DNA of 18,122 bases from positions 1 through 18,122 of the forward strand of contig JACZQQ010000028.1 of NCBI GenBank assembly GCA_022545645.1, given 5' to 3'. Below the pieces are notes generated by a model that saw only the letters and a list, made by a program, of their open reading frames with translations, ran no database searches and was not told the origin of the DNA. Position 1 is the stretch's first letter. Each line of letters starts with the position of its first letter. Both the position numbers and the translations under genes were made by a program. Shown one piece after another: positions 1 through 6,833 of this stretch. Source of the stretch: Acidobacteriota bacterium (GTDB lineage: Bacteria > Acidobacteriota > UBA6911 > RPQK01 > JADFOI01).

Positions 1-1
1 T

Positions 2-808
2 GCCAAAACGGGTCGGGTCCGATGGCAGTTTTATGTGGTGGAGAAAAGTCGAGAGGGTGGGGGTTCCATCTGGACCTCACCCGCCATTGATGAGACCGCA
101 AACATTGTTTATTTCGTCACCGGGAGTTTGAAGAGTTACATGCCGCCGGATCCCATGCTGTTCAGTGAAAGCATGCTGGCCTTTGACGCGGACACGGGCG
201 AAATGCTCTGGCATGACCAGGTCAGAGCTGCCGATACTTTCGACCTCGATTTCAGCTGCCATCCCATGATCTTCGACGCCGTGCATCCGGCCCAGGAAAA
301 CGAAGTACGCAAATGCGTCGGAGCAGGCAGCAAGGCGGGTTTTTACTGTTTTAACCGCTACACGGGACAGCGCTACTGGAAGGCCATGTTGACTTCGTCC
401 GGTCCCTCCAGTGGTCCCATACTCAACAGTACGGCCGTGGCCTATAACCGTATCTTCGTGGTATCGAATGCCGCACCGGTGCGGGGAAGGTCTGCAATGT
501 CTGTGACCGCGGCACTCCATGCCTATACGGGAGACATCATGTGGTGGATTGCCAACCCGGCCCACGTGCGCGGGCCTGTGGCTGTGGCCAACGGAGTGTT
601 CTACCAGGGGTTTGACGACGGCACGCTTGAGGCGGTCGACGTCAACAGCGGGGAGCGGCTGTTCACACACAAGCTTCCGGGACTGATCCGGAGTGGAACG
701 GCCATATCCAATGGCACGCTCTATACGGCCACCGGGGACACCCTGGGTTGGCGGCCCGGCGGGGACAAGAAGTATGGAGTTTATGCCTTCAGCCCGGATG
801 GGCAGTAG
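2..808 (+). CDS. PQQ-type beta-propeller quinoprotein dehydrogenase, C-terminal part (5' end outside window)
   Basis: The reading frame is open from base 2, so the gene enters from the left edge; the internal GTG at 35 is not a real start. The visible ~268 residues carry repeated propeller blades of the PQQ (quinoprotein) type, such as AKTGRVRW, AFDADTGEMLWH, RYTGQRYW and AVDVNSGERLF. The stretch GGSIWTSPAIDE followed by FDADTGEMLW is typical of quinoprotein alcohol dehydrogenases and polyvinyl-alcohol dehydrogenases, which oxidise alcohols in the periplasm with PQQ and pass electrons to a cytochrome or cupredoxin. Where these enzymes have a Trp-Asp pair near the active site, this protein has DTFDLDF, so the usual Trp is Phe. 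No CxxCH haem site is visible. A BamB-like non-catalytic propeller is an alternative. The stop is TAG, and the cupredoxin-like gene follows 71 bp later, suggesting co-transcription. Confidence 0.8.
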   Translation, partial: AKTGRVRWQFYVVEKSREGGGSIWTSPAIDETANIVYFVTGSLKSYMPPDPMLFSESMLAFDADTGEMLWHDQVRAADTFDLDFSCHPMIFDAVHPAQENEVRKCVGAGSKAGFYCFNRYTGQRYWKAMLTSSGPSSGPILNSTAVAYNRIFVVSNAAPVRGRSAMSVTAALHAYTGDIMWWIANPAHVRGPVAVANGVFYQGFDDGTLEAVDVNSGERLFTHKLPGLIRSGTAISNGTLYTATGDTLGWRPGGDKKYGVYAFSPDGQ

Positions 809-823
809 ACAGGAAGAGAGAGC

Positions 824-883
824 ATGCTTCGCGCGCAGAGAGAAAGAGTGAGGGGTCGTTCGGCAGGGGGAGGTCAGAGATGA
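824..883 (+). CDS. possible 19-codon upstream ORF overlapping the next start codon
   Basis: A purine-rich AGGAAGAGAG lies just before an ATG at 824. The 19-residue, Arg- and Gly-rich frame (MLRAQRERVRGRSAGGGQR) ends in a TGA that overlaps the ATG of the cupredoxin-like gene as ATGA. The arrangement would allow translational coupling. The peptide resembles no family I know, and such a short frame could easily be chance in purine-rich sequence. Confidence 0.2.
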   Translation: MLRAQRERVRGRSAGGGQR

Positions 884-1491
884 ATCGACGAAGTTTTTTG
901 AAGGCGACAACCGGGGTGGCGGCCACTCTGGCCAACGGCATGGGTTGGACTCGGAATATGAGGGCTCAGGCAACGAGTGAGGAGGAAGTCGTCGAGATCA
1001 GTCTCGGTGCCTTCTATCCCATTGGGCGGTGGTACTTCGATCCCATAGGAGTTCATATCCAGCCCGGTCAGAGGGTCCGATGGAGCGGCCGAAAATGGGG
1101 AGGTTCCGTCACCGCCTTTCATCCTTCCCATGACAACCACGAGCTGCGTATTCCCGAGGGTGCCCGCCCTTTTGATTCAGGGATTTTGATCGAAGGGGAT
1201 AATCCCAGAGCACGCTTCGAGTGGGTCTTTGAAGAGGAAGGGACCTATGATTACTATAGCCGCCGGCAGGAGCGGCTGGGGGCCGTAGGTCGAATCGTGG
1301 TCGGCTCACCCGGTGGTCCTGGAGAGGAGCCCATCGGATACGGAGAAAGCGCGGGCAGGGCCCTGACCTACCCGGACGTGCGGGAGGTGTTTTCCTGGTT
1401 GAGCTCTGAGAAAATCGTTGAGCAGGGGGTCATTCCCTATCCCATGGAACGGTTTGGCCGGACCTTTCCCGCCCAGGATTCTCACTTTTAA
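880..1491 (+). CDS. Tat-exported cupredoxin-fold (halocyanin/plastocyanin-like) protein with degenerate copper site
   Basis: The chosen ATG at 880 follows GGGGGAGG and opens a 203-residue protein starting with a textbook twin-arginine signal, NRRSFLK, then a short Ala/Gly segment; cleavage is plausible near residue 30. Residues ~37-143 match the halocyanin/plastocyanin type: a VTAFHP segment (His81), RIPEGARPFDSG, then FEEEGTYDYY and GRIVVG. In copper-binding relatives the loop after GTYDYY reads Cys-x2-His-x4-Met. Here the same positions are Ser127, Gln130 and Ala135, so only the first His appears kept. Type 1 copper binding as in plastocyanin is therefore not expected. A C-terminal tail of ~60 residues follows the fold. 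The quinoprotein upstream would normally pair with a working cupredoxin, which makes the loss notable. It converges with the amidohydrolase gene, 14 bp away. A longer in-frame start at 748 lies inside the quinoprotein gene and would bury the Tat signal. Confidence 0.85.
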   Translation: MNRRSFLKATTGVAATLANGMGWTRNMRAQATSEEEVVEISLGAFYPIGRWYFDPIGVHIQPGQRVRWSGRKWGGSVTAFHPSHDNHELRIPEGARPFDSGILIEGDNPRARFEWVFEEEGTYDYYSRRQERLGAVGRIVVGSPGGPGEEPIGYGESAGRALTYPDVREVFSWLSSEKIVEQGVIPYPMERFGRTFPAQDSHF

Positions 1492-1505
1492 AAAGCGGTT
1501 AGAGG

Positions 1506-2906
1506 TTACTCCCTTCTCGTGCGGTCAAATTGCTGCTCTCCCCGCTCTCCGAATTGCCGGATGTTTTGCTCCAGCAACACTTCAGGATCGAGAACCCTGC
1601 CATTCTTGATGACCCGGTGAATGTTTCGTGTATGGCGGATGTCTTCAAGGGGATTGGCGTTAAGGATGACCAGGTCTGCATATTTTCCGATTTCCACAGT
1701 CCCCAGTTCCTTGTCCTGATGAAGGATCCTGGCATTGTTCAAGGTTGCGGTCTGGATCGCTTTCATCGGTGAGATGCCGGCTTGAACAAAAAGCTCCAAC
1801 TCCTGGTGCAGGCTCCAGCCCGGCAGGGTGGCACCGTTGGGAGAGTCGGTTCCTGCAATGAGCAGTCCTCCTGACCGATCAAATCGGCGGGTAAACTCCT
1901 TCATTCGAACCAGGGTGTTCATCCACTCCCGGCGTTCTTCTTCTCCAAAGCTGGCCAGGGTGTTGGGTTCACCTTCGGGAATGTATCGAAGAGCAGGATT
2001 GGCGGCGAGATCTTCAGGGGTACGCTCATGTCGAGCGATGTTCACCAGCGTGGGAGCAAAGTAAACATTTCTCTGGACCATGGACTGGATCAAAGCCTCA
2101 GCTTTGTCGCTATCGAAGTTTCGATGCATGCGACCATACCAGTAGCGAAACAAGTGGTCCCGAATCGCGGGGTCAAAGTCAGAAGGAACCTTGACCGCTT
2201 CTCCCATCGAATCTTCCAGAACTCCATATCCATGTTCGATACCGTCCAGTCCCGCCTCGATGGCCAAAAGCGCACCGGGGGCCCGGCCATCAACCTTGGG
2301 ACCCGTGTGCCCGTAGACCAGCAATCCGTGGGCATGGGCGACCTCAACCACCTCCTCCAGCTCAGCTGGTGTGTAGCCGGTGACTTTAATCCCGTCCACT
2401 CCCGCTTCGACCAACTTCTGGGCCAGTTCCCGAGGGGTGCTCACACCCATCGCCTTCACCGATCCGGGATTGATGGCAATCCCTGAAACGAACATTCTGG
2501 GTCCCAGGATGTTGCCCACTGCCAGTTCCTGTCGGAGCGTCAGAACTCTTTCAACCTGGCTGCCCATGTCTCGGACCGTGGTCACCCCATTGGCCAGATA
2601 GAGTCGATGGATCCAGGGGTAACGGTAATGAACGTGAGCGTCGATCAGGCCAGGGATAATGAATTTGCCGCTGGCATCAATGATGTGGGCGTTGGCAGGA
2701 GTTGTGATCTCCCCCTGCTTGCCAATCTCGCGGATGCGATTTCCTTCGATGAGAATCGTGGTTCCCGTCGCCGGTGGTTGTCCGGTTCCGTCAATCAGAG
2801 TCCCGCCTTCAATGACAAGGACTGCGTTGGGTGTTTGTCCGCCGACGGATGAAAAAGAAGCAGCAGCGAACAGGAAAAGAAAAGAGAGCGGTATGGATTT
2901 CCCCAT
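1506..2906 (-). CDS. exported metal-dependent amidohydrolase (imidazolonepropionase/prolidase-like)
   Basis: This is an amidohydrolase-superfamily TIM-barrel enzyme that hydrolyses C-N bonds, probably of a peptide-like or cyclic amide substrate. Numbered from the GTG at 2921 (471 residues), the metal residues are visible: His96 and His98 in DAHVH, Lys179 in DGIKV (the bridging, usually carboxylated lysine), His205 in YGHT, His230 in GIEHG and Asp359 in AGTDS. The end (GTVEIGKYADLVILNANPL) is the small beta-sandwich typical of the family. I prefer the ATG at 2906, residue 6 of that frame, because it opens directly into a signal peptide (MGKSIPLSFLFLFAAASF) with a likely cleavage before or near GGQ. 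It is the last gene of a minus-strand operon, 32 bp after the MoxR stop (17 bp if GTG is used). The exact substrate cannot be told from sequence. Confidence 0.88.
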   Translation of the reverse strand: MGKSIPLSFLFLFAAASFSSVGGQTPNAVLVIEGGTLIDGTGQPPATGTTILIEGNRIREIGKQGEITTPANAHIIDASGKFIIPGLIDAHVHYRYPWIHRLYLANGVTTVRDMGSQVERVLTLRQELAVGNILGPRMFVSGIAINPGSVKAMGVSTPRELAQKLVEAGVDGIKVTGYTPAELEEVVEVAHAHGLLVYGHTGPKVDGRAPGALLAIEAGLDGIEHGYGVLEDSMGEAVKVPSDFDPAIRDHLFRYWYGRMHRNFDSDKAEALIQSMVQRNVYFAPTLVNIARHERTPEDLAANPALRYIPEGEPNTLASFGEEERREWMNTLVRMKEFTRRFDRSGGLLIAGTDSPNGATLPGWSLHQELELFVQAGISPMKAIQTATLNNARILHQDKELGTVEIGKYADLVILNANPLEDIRHTRNIHRVIKNGRVLDPEVLLEQNIRQFGERGEQQFDRTRRE

Positions 2907-2938
2907 ATCGCCTATTTTCACGGGATGATCTCAGGAAA

Positions 2939-3949
2939 TCAAGGAATGGGAACGGCTTCCAGGATCTTCTCGAGGATCTGGTCGGTAGACATCTTGGCGG
3001 CTTCCGCCTGAACGCTTCGAATAATCCGATGGCGGAGAGCCGGAATGGCAATCTCCTTCACGTCGGCAGGCAAAACGTAGTCTCGTTCGTGGAAAAAAGC
3101 CACCGTCTTGGAAAGAGAAAGCAGGTGGTGGTAGGCGCGCGGTGAGACCCCTACGGTAACCGCATTCTGGATGCCGTCGATTCCGAAGGCCTCCGGATCC
3201 CGAGTCGCCCTTCCCAGCCGGACCACATATTCTCTCAAACGGTCGTCGACGTAGGTTTCTCGGATCAATCCTCGAATCTCAATGACGGTTTCGGGTTGAA
3301 TCAGGGGCTTCAGTTCGATCTGGCCCATATCGGTTTTGAGCATCGTGAACTCGTCTTCATGCTCGGGGTAACCGACTCGCAGCATCATGGAAAATCGGTC
3401 TTTTTGAGCCTCGGGCAAAATATAAACCCCCTCTTGTTCGACGGGATTTTGAGTGGCCAACACCCAGAATGGATCATCCAGCTTGAAGGTGTTTTCTCCC
3501 AAGGTGACCTGACGCTCCTGCATGGCTTCCAACAGGGCGCTTTGGGTTTTTGGGGTCGCTCGATTGATTTCATCCGCCAGTAAGATATTGGTGAATATGG
3601 GCCCGTGTTCCACACCGAAGGTTCCCTTGACCGGGTCAAAAATACGCGTTCCCACAATGTCTGCCGGCAAGAGATCGGGGGTGAGCTGAATACGCTGAAA
3701 TTTGGCCTGCACCACACTGGAGATCGCCACCACGGCCAGTGTTTTGGCGACTCCGGGCACTCCCTCCAACAGAATATGCGCACAGCCACCGTGATGGCCG
3801 TTCTCGGAAGCCTCTTTTTTAAAGGAATAGGGGATTTCGGTAAAGAGACCCACCAGGAGGTTTCGGACCATCTCCCCCTGTCCGATGATGACCCGGTTGA
3901 TCTCCTGTTCCATCTCTCTGAGGAGCTTGATGGCTTCTTCTTTGGTCAT
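2939..3949 (-). CDS. MoxR-family AAA+ ATPase
   Basis: MoxR ATPases are cytoplasmic AAA+ chaperones that act with VWA-domain partners on metal-containing or envelope complexes. From the ATG at 3949 (336 residues) the protein shows Walker A GVPGVAKT at about 63-70, Walker B LLADEINRA at about 123, the family signature EAMQERQVTLG, sensor 1 ATQNPVEQEG at about 165, the arginine-bearing LPEAQKDRF, and the C-terminal GVSPRAYHHLL lid. The start at 3949 follows GGGAAG and begins MTKEEAIKLL, as in relatives. A longer frame from TTG at 4003 overlaps the VWA stop as TTGA, but its extra 18 residues look unrelated to the family. The gene lies between a VWA membrane protein and an amidohydrolase. The DUF58 gene that usually sits between moxR and VWA genes is missing. 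Confidence 0.93.
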   Translation of the reverse strand: MTKEEAIKLLREMEQEINRVIIGQGEMVRNLLVGLFTEIPYSFKKEASENGHHGGCAHILLEGVPGVAKTLAVVAISSVVQAKFQRIQLTPDLLPADIVGTRIFDPVKGTFGVEHGPIFTNILLADEINRATPKTQSALLEAMQERQVTLGENTFKLDDPFWVLATQNPVEQEGVYILPEAQKDRFSMMLRVGYPEHEDEFTMLKTDMGQIELKPLIQPETVIEIRGLIRETYVDDRLREYVVRLGRATRDPEAFGIDGIQNAVTVGVSPRAYHHLLSLSKTVAFFHERDYVLPADVKEIAIPALRHRIIRSVQAEAAKMSTDQILEKILEAVPIP

Positions 3950-3999
3950 TTTTCTTCCCAGGCGAAAGCAGTCATTGTAGGGCGCTAACCAGGGCCGGG

Positions 4000-5001
4000 T
4001 CAATCAATAAAAAAAATCGCCAGCGCAGCAAAGCTGGTGACGATGAACCAATAGTAAAGGGGGGTCTTCTCGGTTACCGTTCGGGTACCGATCACCTTTC
4101 TTTCGTTCCAGAGAATCTCATTCAGATTTTTATACAATTCCGTCCCGGTATGGGATCGATAGTAGCGGCCTCCAGTTCTAATGGCCACCGAGCGCAAGGT
4201 GTTTTCATCGAACGTGGCCAGCAACCGATCACCTTCCTCATCGACTAGAAAAACGGTGTGCCCGTCCCTCTCCCCGATAGGAATGTAGGCCCCCGTTTCC
4301 GTGCCTAGACCGACCGTATAGGTACGCACGTGCAACTGAATGGCCTTTTGCACGGCTTCCTGCAGAGTTTCTCCATGGTCCTCTCCGTCGGAGATGAGTA
4401 TGAAGGTGAAGTCTTCGGGTCGCAGTCCTTCGTCTATCTCCTGCTCTTTTTCCAAGAGCAGGAGGGCGTTCTTGAACCCGCCACCAATATCGGTGCCGAA
4501 AGTAGGTCGCAAGTCAGCCTCCAGATAGTCCAGATAGAAAACAATATTCTGGGCATCCTCAGTGAGATAGGAGAGTATGACGCTGGATCCGGCAAAGTTG
4601 ATCAGCCCTATCTGACCGATGTTTTCATTTCGATGCAGGATAAAGTTCTGAATTTCCTGACGAGCTCGGTCGATTCGTGAGGGAGCGATATCCCTGGCCC
4701 TCATGGACAGGGAGGTATCTAGAAGAAAGACCACATTGATTTTCTTATAGATGTCTTCCTCTCTCTTGAGCTCGAACTGTGGTTCAGCCACGGCCAGAAT
4801 CAAACTTCCGGATGCCAGAACGAACAAGAAGGTTAACCGAACATAACGGAATCGTGTCGAGAGATGGCTGAAACGTTCCACCTGTTCCATCTGGAACTGG
4901 GTTCTTATCTTGGTGATGTAGCGAAGAATAAGCCAGAAAAGAAGAACGGCGAGGGGCAGGAGGAAGAGCAGATTCAGGTATTGGGGAGCACCAAAGGACA
5001 C
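4000..5001 (-). CDS. BatA-like von Willebrand factor A membrane protein
   Basis: The 333-residue protein has two N-terminal membrane segments (about 8-28 and 53-71), a periplasmic VWA domain (about 88-290) and a C-terminal membrane segment (about 313-331). This is the BatA/BatB layout from Bacteroides aerotolerance operons. The metal-ion-dependent adhesion site looks complete: Asp95, Ser97 and Ser99 in DTSLS, Thr170 in FGTDIGGG and Asp205 in ISDGED. Such proteins are partners of MoxR ATPases. The start is GTG, preceded by AGGG at suitable spacing; the stop of the TPR-like gene lies only 5 bp upstream, so the genes are probably coupled. It is followed by the MoxR gene about 50 bp on. Confidence 0.92.
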   Translation of the reverse strand: MSFGAPQYLNLLFLLPLAVLLFWLILRYITKIRTQFQMEQVERFSHLSTRFRYVRLTFLFVLASGSLILAVAEPQFELKREEDIYKKINVVFLLDTSLSMRARDIAPSRIDRARQEIQNFILHRNENIGQIGLINFAGSSVILSYLTEDAQNIVFYLDYLEADLRPTFGTDIGGGFKNALLLLEKEQEIDEGLRPEDFTFILISDGEDHGETLQEAVQKAIQLHVRTYTVGLGTETGAYIPIGERDGHTVFLVDEEGDRLLATFDENTLRSVAIRTGGRYYRSHTGTELYKNLNEILWNERKVIGTRTVTEKTPLYYWFIVTSFAALAIFFID

Positions 5002-5006
5002 GGATT

Positions 5007-5615
5007 TTACCCTGCTATCTTGGTATCTGCCTGTTCGATTTGATCTCTGGGTCGAAGGACTTTTACCGGCTTTTCATCCTGGTCTTGCTCCGCTTGCTCC
5101 AGAGCTGTCCTCACCAACTCGTAGTTGAATCGAATGTTCCAACGCTGCTCATTATCCTGTTCCAGGGACTTTCGATAGAGATCCTGCGATCGATGAAACC
5201 AGGCGAATGCATCCTCCATCATTTCTTCCTGAACGCCCTTTTGGAAGTATGCATTGCCGCTCCAAAAGTATGCTGCGGCCACGTCTTCGATGTCCTCCTG
5301 AATGCAGATGTCGGCTAATTCAATGGCCTCTTCATACTTTCCCATCTGGTACAGAAGTCTCAGCTGAGCAATCATAGCTCCGGAATACTCCCCTTCGAAC
5401 CGACTTCTCAGCACAGAAGAACTTCTGAGGAACTCAACCAGATTCTTGTACTCCGTCATGGCTTCTTCTGCCATCTGGTCGTGTTCCAATTGTTGGGCTC
5501 TTTGCTCACGACCACCCACCGAAGACTGGAGATAGGCGTATCCCAGCAGGATCGCGGAAATGATGACGATCAGGGCCAATAAGAGGGGCAGAAATCCGAA
5601 TTCTTTCTTCTTCAC
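5007..5615 (-). CDS. membrane-anchored TPR-like protein, first gene of MoxR/VWA operon
   Basis: This 202-residue protein starts at GTG with MKKKEFGF and one membrane segment (about 8-29), putting the rest outside the cytoplasmic membrane. The remainder is helical, with TPR-like stretches: MAEEAMTEYKNL, an AQLRLLYQMGKYEEAIELAD repeat, an AAAYFWSGNAYFQKG repeat, and a final NYELVRTALEQAEQ helix. TPR proteins occur with BatA/BatB and MoxR genes (BatC and BatE in Bacteroides) and probably scaffold the complex. The C-terminus is charged and probably disordered. No strong Shine-Dalgarno is visible before the GTG; a promoter candidate lies close upstream. I assign the role from context, not from a specific domain match. 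Confidence 0.8.
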   Translation of the reverse strand: MKKKEFGFLPLLLALIVIISAILLGYAYLQSSVGGREQRAQQLEHDQMAEEAMTEYKNLVEFLRSSSVLRSRFEGEYSGAMIAQLRLLYQMGKYEEAIELADICIQEDIEDVAAAYFWSGNAYFQKGVQEEMMEDAFAWFHRSQDLYRKSLEQDNEQRWNIRFNYELVRTALEQAEQDQDEKPVKVLRPRDQIEQADTKIAG

Positions 5616-5624
5616 GGCGCTTAA

Positions 5625-5652
5625 ACTATCAGAGAAAAAAATGCTACGTCAA
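5625..5652 (-). promoter_or_regulatory. candidate sigma70-type promoter for the TPR-VWA-MoxR operon
   Basis: On the minus strand TTGACG (5652-5647, five of six to consensus) is followed after 16 bp by GATAGT (5630-5625, four of six). The start point would fall only a few bases before the GTG at 5615, which fits the missing Shine-Dalgarno but is unusual. TATATT at 5669-5664 with CTGAAC 17 bp before it is an alternative. The rest of the 221-bp divergent gap (5616-5836) shows no gene or clear repeat. Confidence 0.3.
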
Positions 5653-5836
5653 CGATTATCTGTAATATAGTGCCTCATCGTACAGGGTTCAGTGGCACTG
5701 GTCGAGATCATTCATAGGTTCTGGTCACGAAACGGGAAATGCATTCAGGTTGGATGATTTCGCTGCTGTGGTAGAGAATTTTTGAATCATCCCGGCTGTG
5801 AGACTGTACTCAGGAATCTTTGGGGAGGGGTAAAAC

Positions 5837-6820
5837 ATGGGGAAAATCGTGATTCTTTCCACCGGCGGGACCATCGCCATGGATCAGACAGCGAGTTCCT
5901 CTCACCCCGTGCCCTCTTTGACAGGCCGGGACTTCGAGCAACAATTGGCCTCCCAGTTCCCAACCGATATGGAGATCTTGGCAGAGGACATTGTCAATAT
6001 ACCCAGTGCCCATATTTCACTCGAGACCCTCCAGAAGATTTGCCAAAAGGCCCAGGGGCACTCATCCAACCCGGATGTGGCTGGAATGGTGGTCACTCAC
6101 GGAACCGATACCATGGAGGAAAGCGCCTACTTTGCGCATTTGTGCTACAGCGGTTCCCAACCCGTCGTTTATACCGGCTCCATGCGTTCTGCCAATGAAA
6201 CGGGATACGATGGGCTGAGGAATCTGATTTCCGCTCTTCGGGTTGCCTCTTCCCCAGAGGCCAGGGAACTCGGAGTGCTGATGGTGATGAACGAACAGGT
6301 TCATTCTGCAGGCGAGGTGAGAAAATTTCACACCCAGAGGGTGGATGCGTTTCAATCGCCTCCTTATGGTCCTATCGGTGAGATCACCTTTGACAAGCTC
6401 AACATCAAGCGAAGGATTACCCGGCCCGCTCAGAGTCTTGAGCCAAACTATGTGACTCCCGTTCCCCTGGTAGCTCTCACCGCGGATTTTGAAGTCGCCC
6501 TCCTGGAAGCCGTTCAGGAGATGAAGCCTAAGGGAGTGGTTATCGAAGCCCTGGGAGGGGGACGAGTGCCCCCCAAAATCATGCCTGTTCTGGCAGATCT
6601 GATCGAGTCCGGAGTTCCCATTGTGATGGCCACCCGATGTGGCATTGGACCGGTGATCGACCAGTATGGCTACACGGGTGCTCATCGCGATCTGAAAAAA
6701 CTGGGATGCACTTTCGCTCATAATCTCTCCGGATCCAAGGCCAGAATCAAGTTAATGCTGGTTTTGGGAAACGGAATCGATTCAACCCAGCTGAACAGGT
6801 TCTTCGAAGAGGAATCGTAA
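5837..6820 (+). CDS. cytoplasmic L-asparaginase (type I/II family)
   Basis: The enzyme hydrolyses L-asparagine, or a related amide, to aspartate and ammonia. The 327-residue protein has both threonine motifs of the family: TGGTIA with the nucleophile Thr12, and THGTDT with Thr90-Asp91. Lys163 in VRKFHTQRVDAF sits where the catalytic lysine is expected, and TGSMRSANETGYDG and GYGPIG-like segments (YGPIGEI) also match. There is no signal peptide, so it is cytoplasmic. The start follows GGGGAGGGG at good spacing. It is the first gene of a plus-strand trio: the cyclic amidohydrolase begins 13 bp later. The neighbours make a role in breaking down a cyclic amide plausible, so asparagine may not be the only substrate. 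Confidence 0.92.
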   Translation: MGKIVILSTGGTIAMDQTASSSHPVPSLTGRDFEQQLASQFPTDMEILAEDIVNIPSAHISLETLQKICQKAQGHSSNPDVAGMVVTHGTDTMEESAYFAHLCYSGSQPVVYTGSMRSANETGYDGLRNLISALRVASSPEARELGVLMVMNEQVHSAGEVRKFHTQRVDAFQSPPYGPIGEITFDKLNIKRRITRPAQSLEPNYVTPVPLVALTADFEVALLEAVQEMKPKGVVIEALGGGRVPPKIMPVLADLIESGVPIVMATRCGIGPVIDQYGYTGAHRDLKKLGCTFAHNLSGSKARIKLMLVLGNGIDSTQLNRFFEEES

Positions 6821-6833
6821 CGAGACACTAGTC

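Noticed and set aside
748..879. upstream extension of the cupredoxin-like gene
   Set aside because: It would overlap the quinoprotein gene and put 44 residues before a perfect Tat signal; the ATG at 880 has a strong ribosome-binding site.
77..973. 298-codon open frame on the minus strand
   Set aside because: It runs antisense across the clearly coding quinoprotein gene and into the cupredoxin gene, is rich in Arg, Pro and His, and has no recognisable domain.
1492..1505. terminator between the convergent cupredoxin and amidohydrolase genes
   Set aside because: I find no hairpin with a T-run in the 14-bp gap or the adjacent gene ends.
3950..4003. TTG start giving MoxR 18 more residues
   Set aside because: The ATG at 3949 has a ribosome-binding site and matches the usual MoxR N-terminus.
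6062..6721. 219-codon minus-strand frame inside the asparaginase gene
   Set aside because: It is a shadow of a gene with intact catalytic motifs, and has no own ribosome-binding site or domain.
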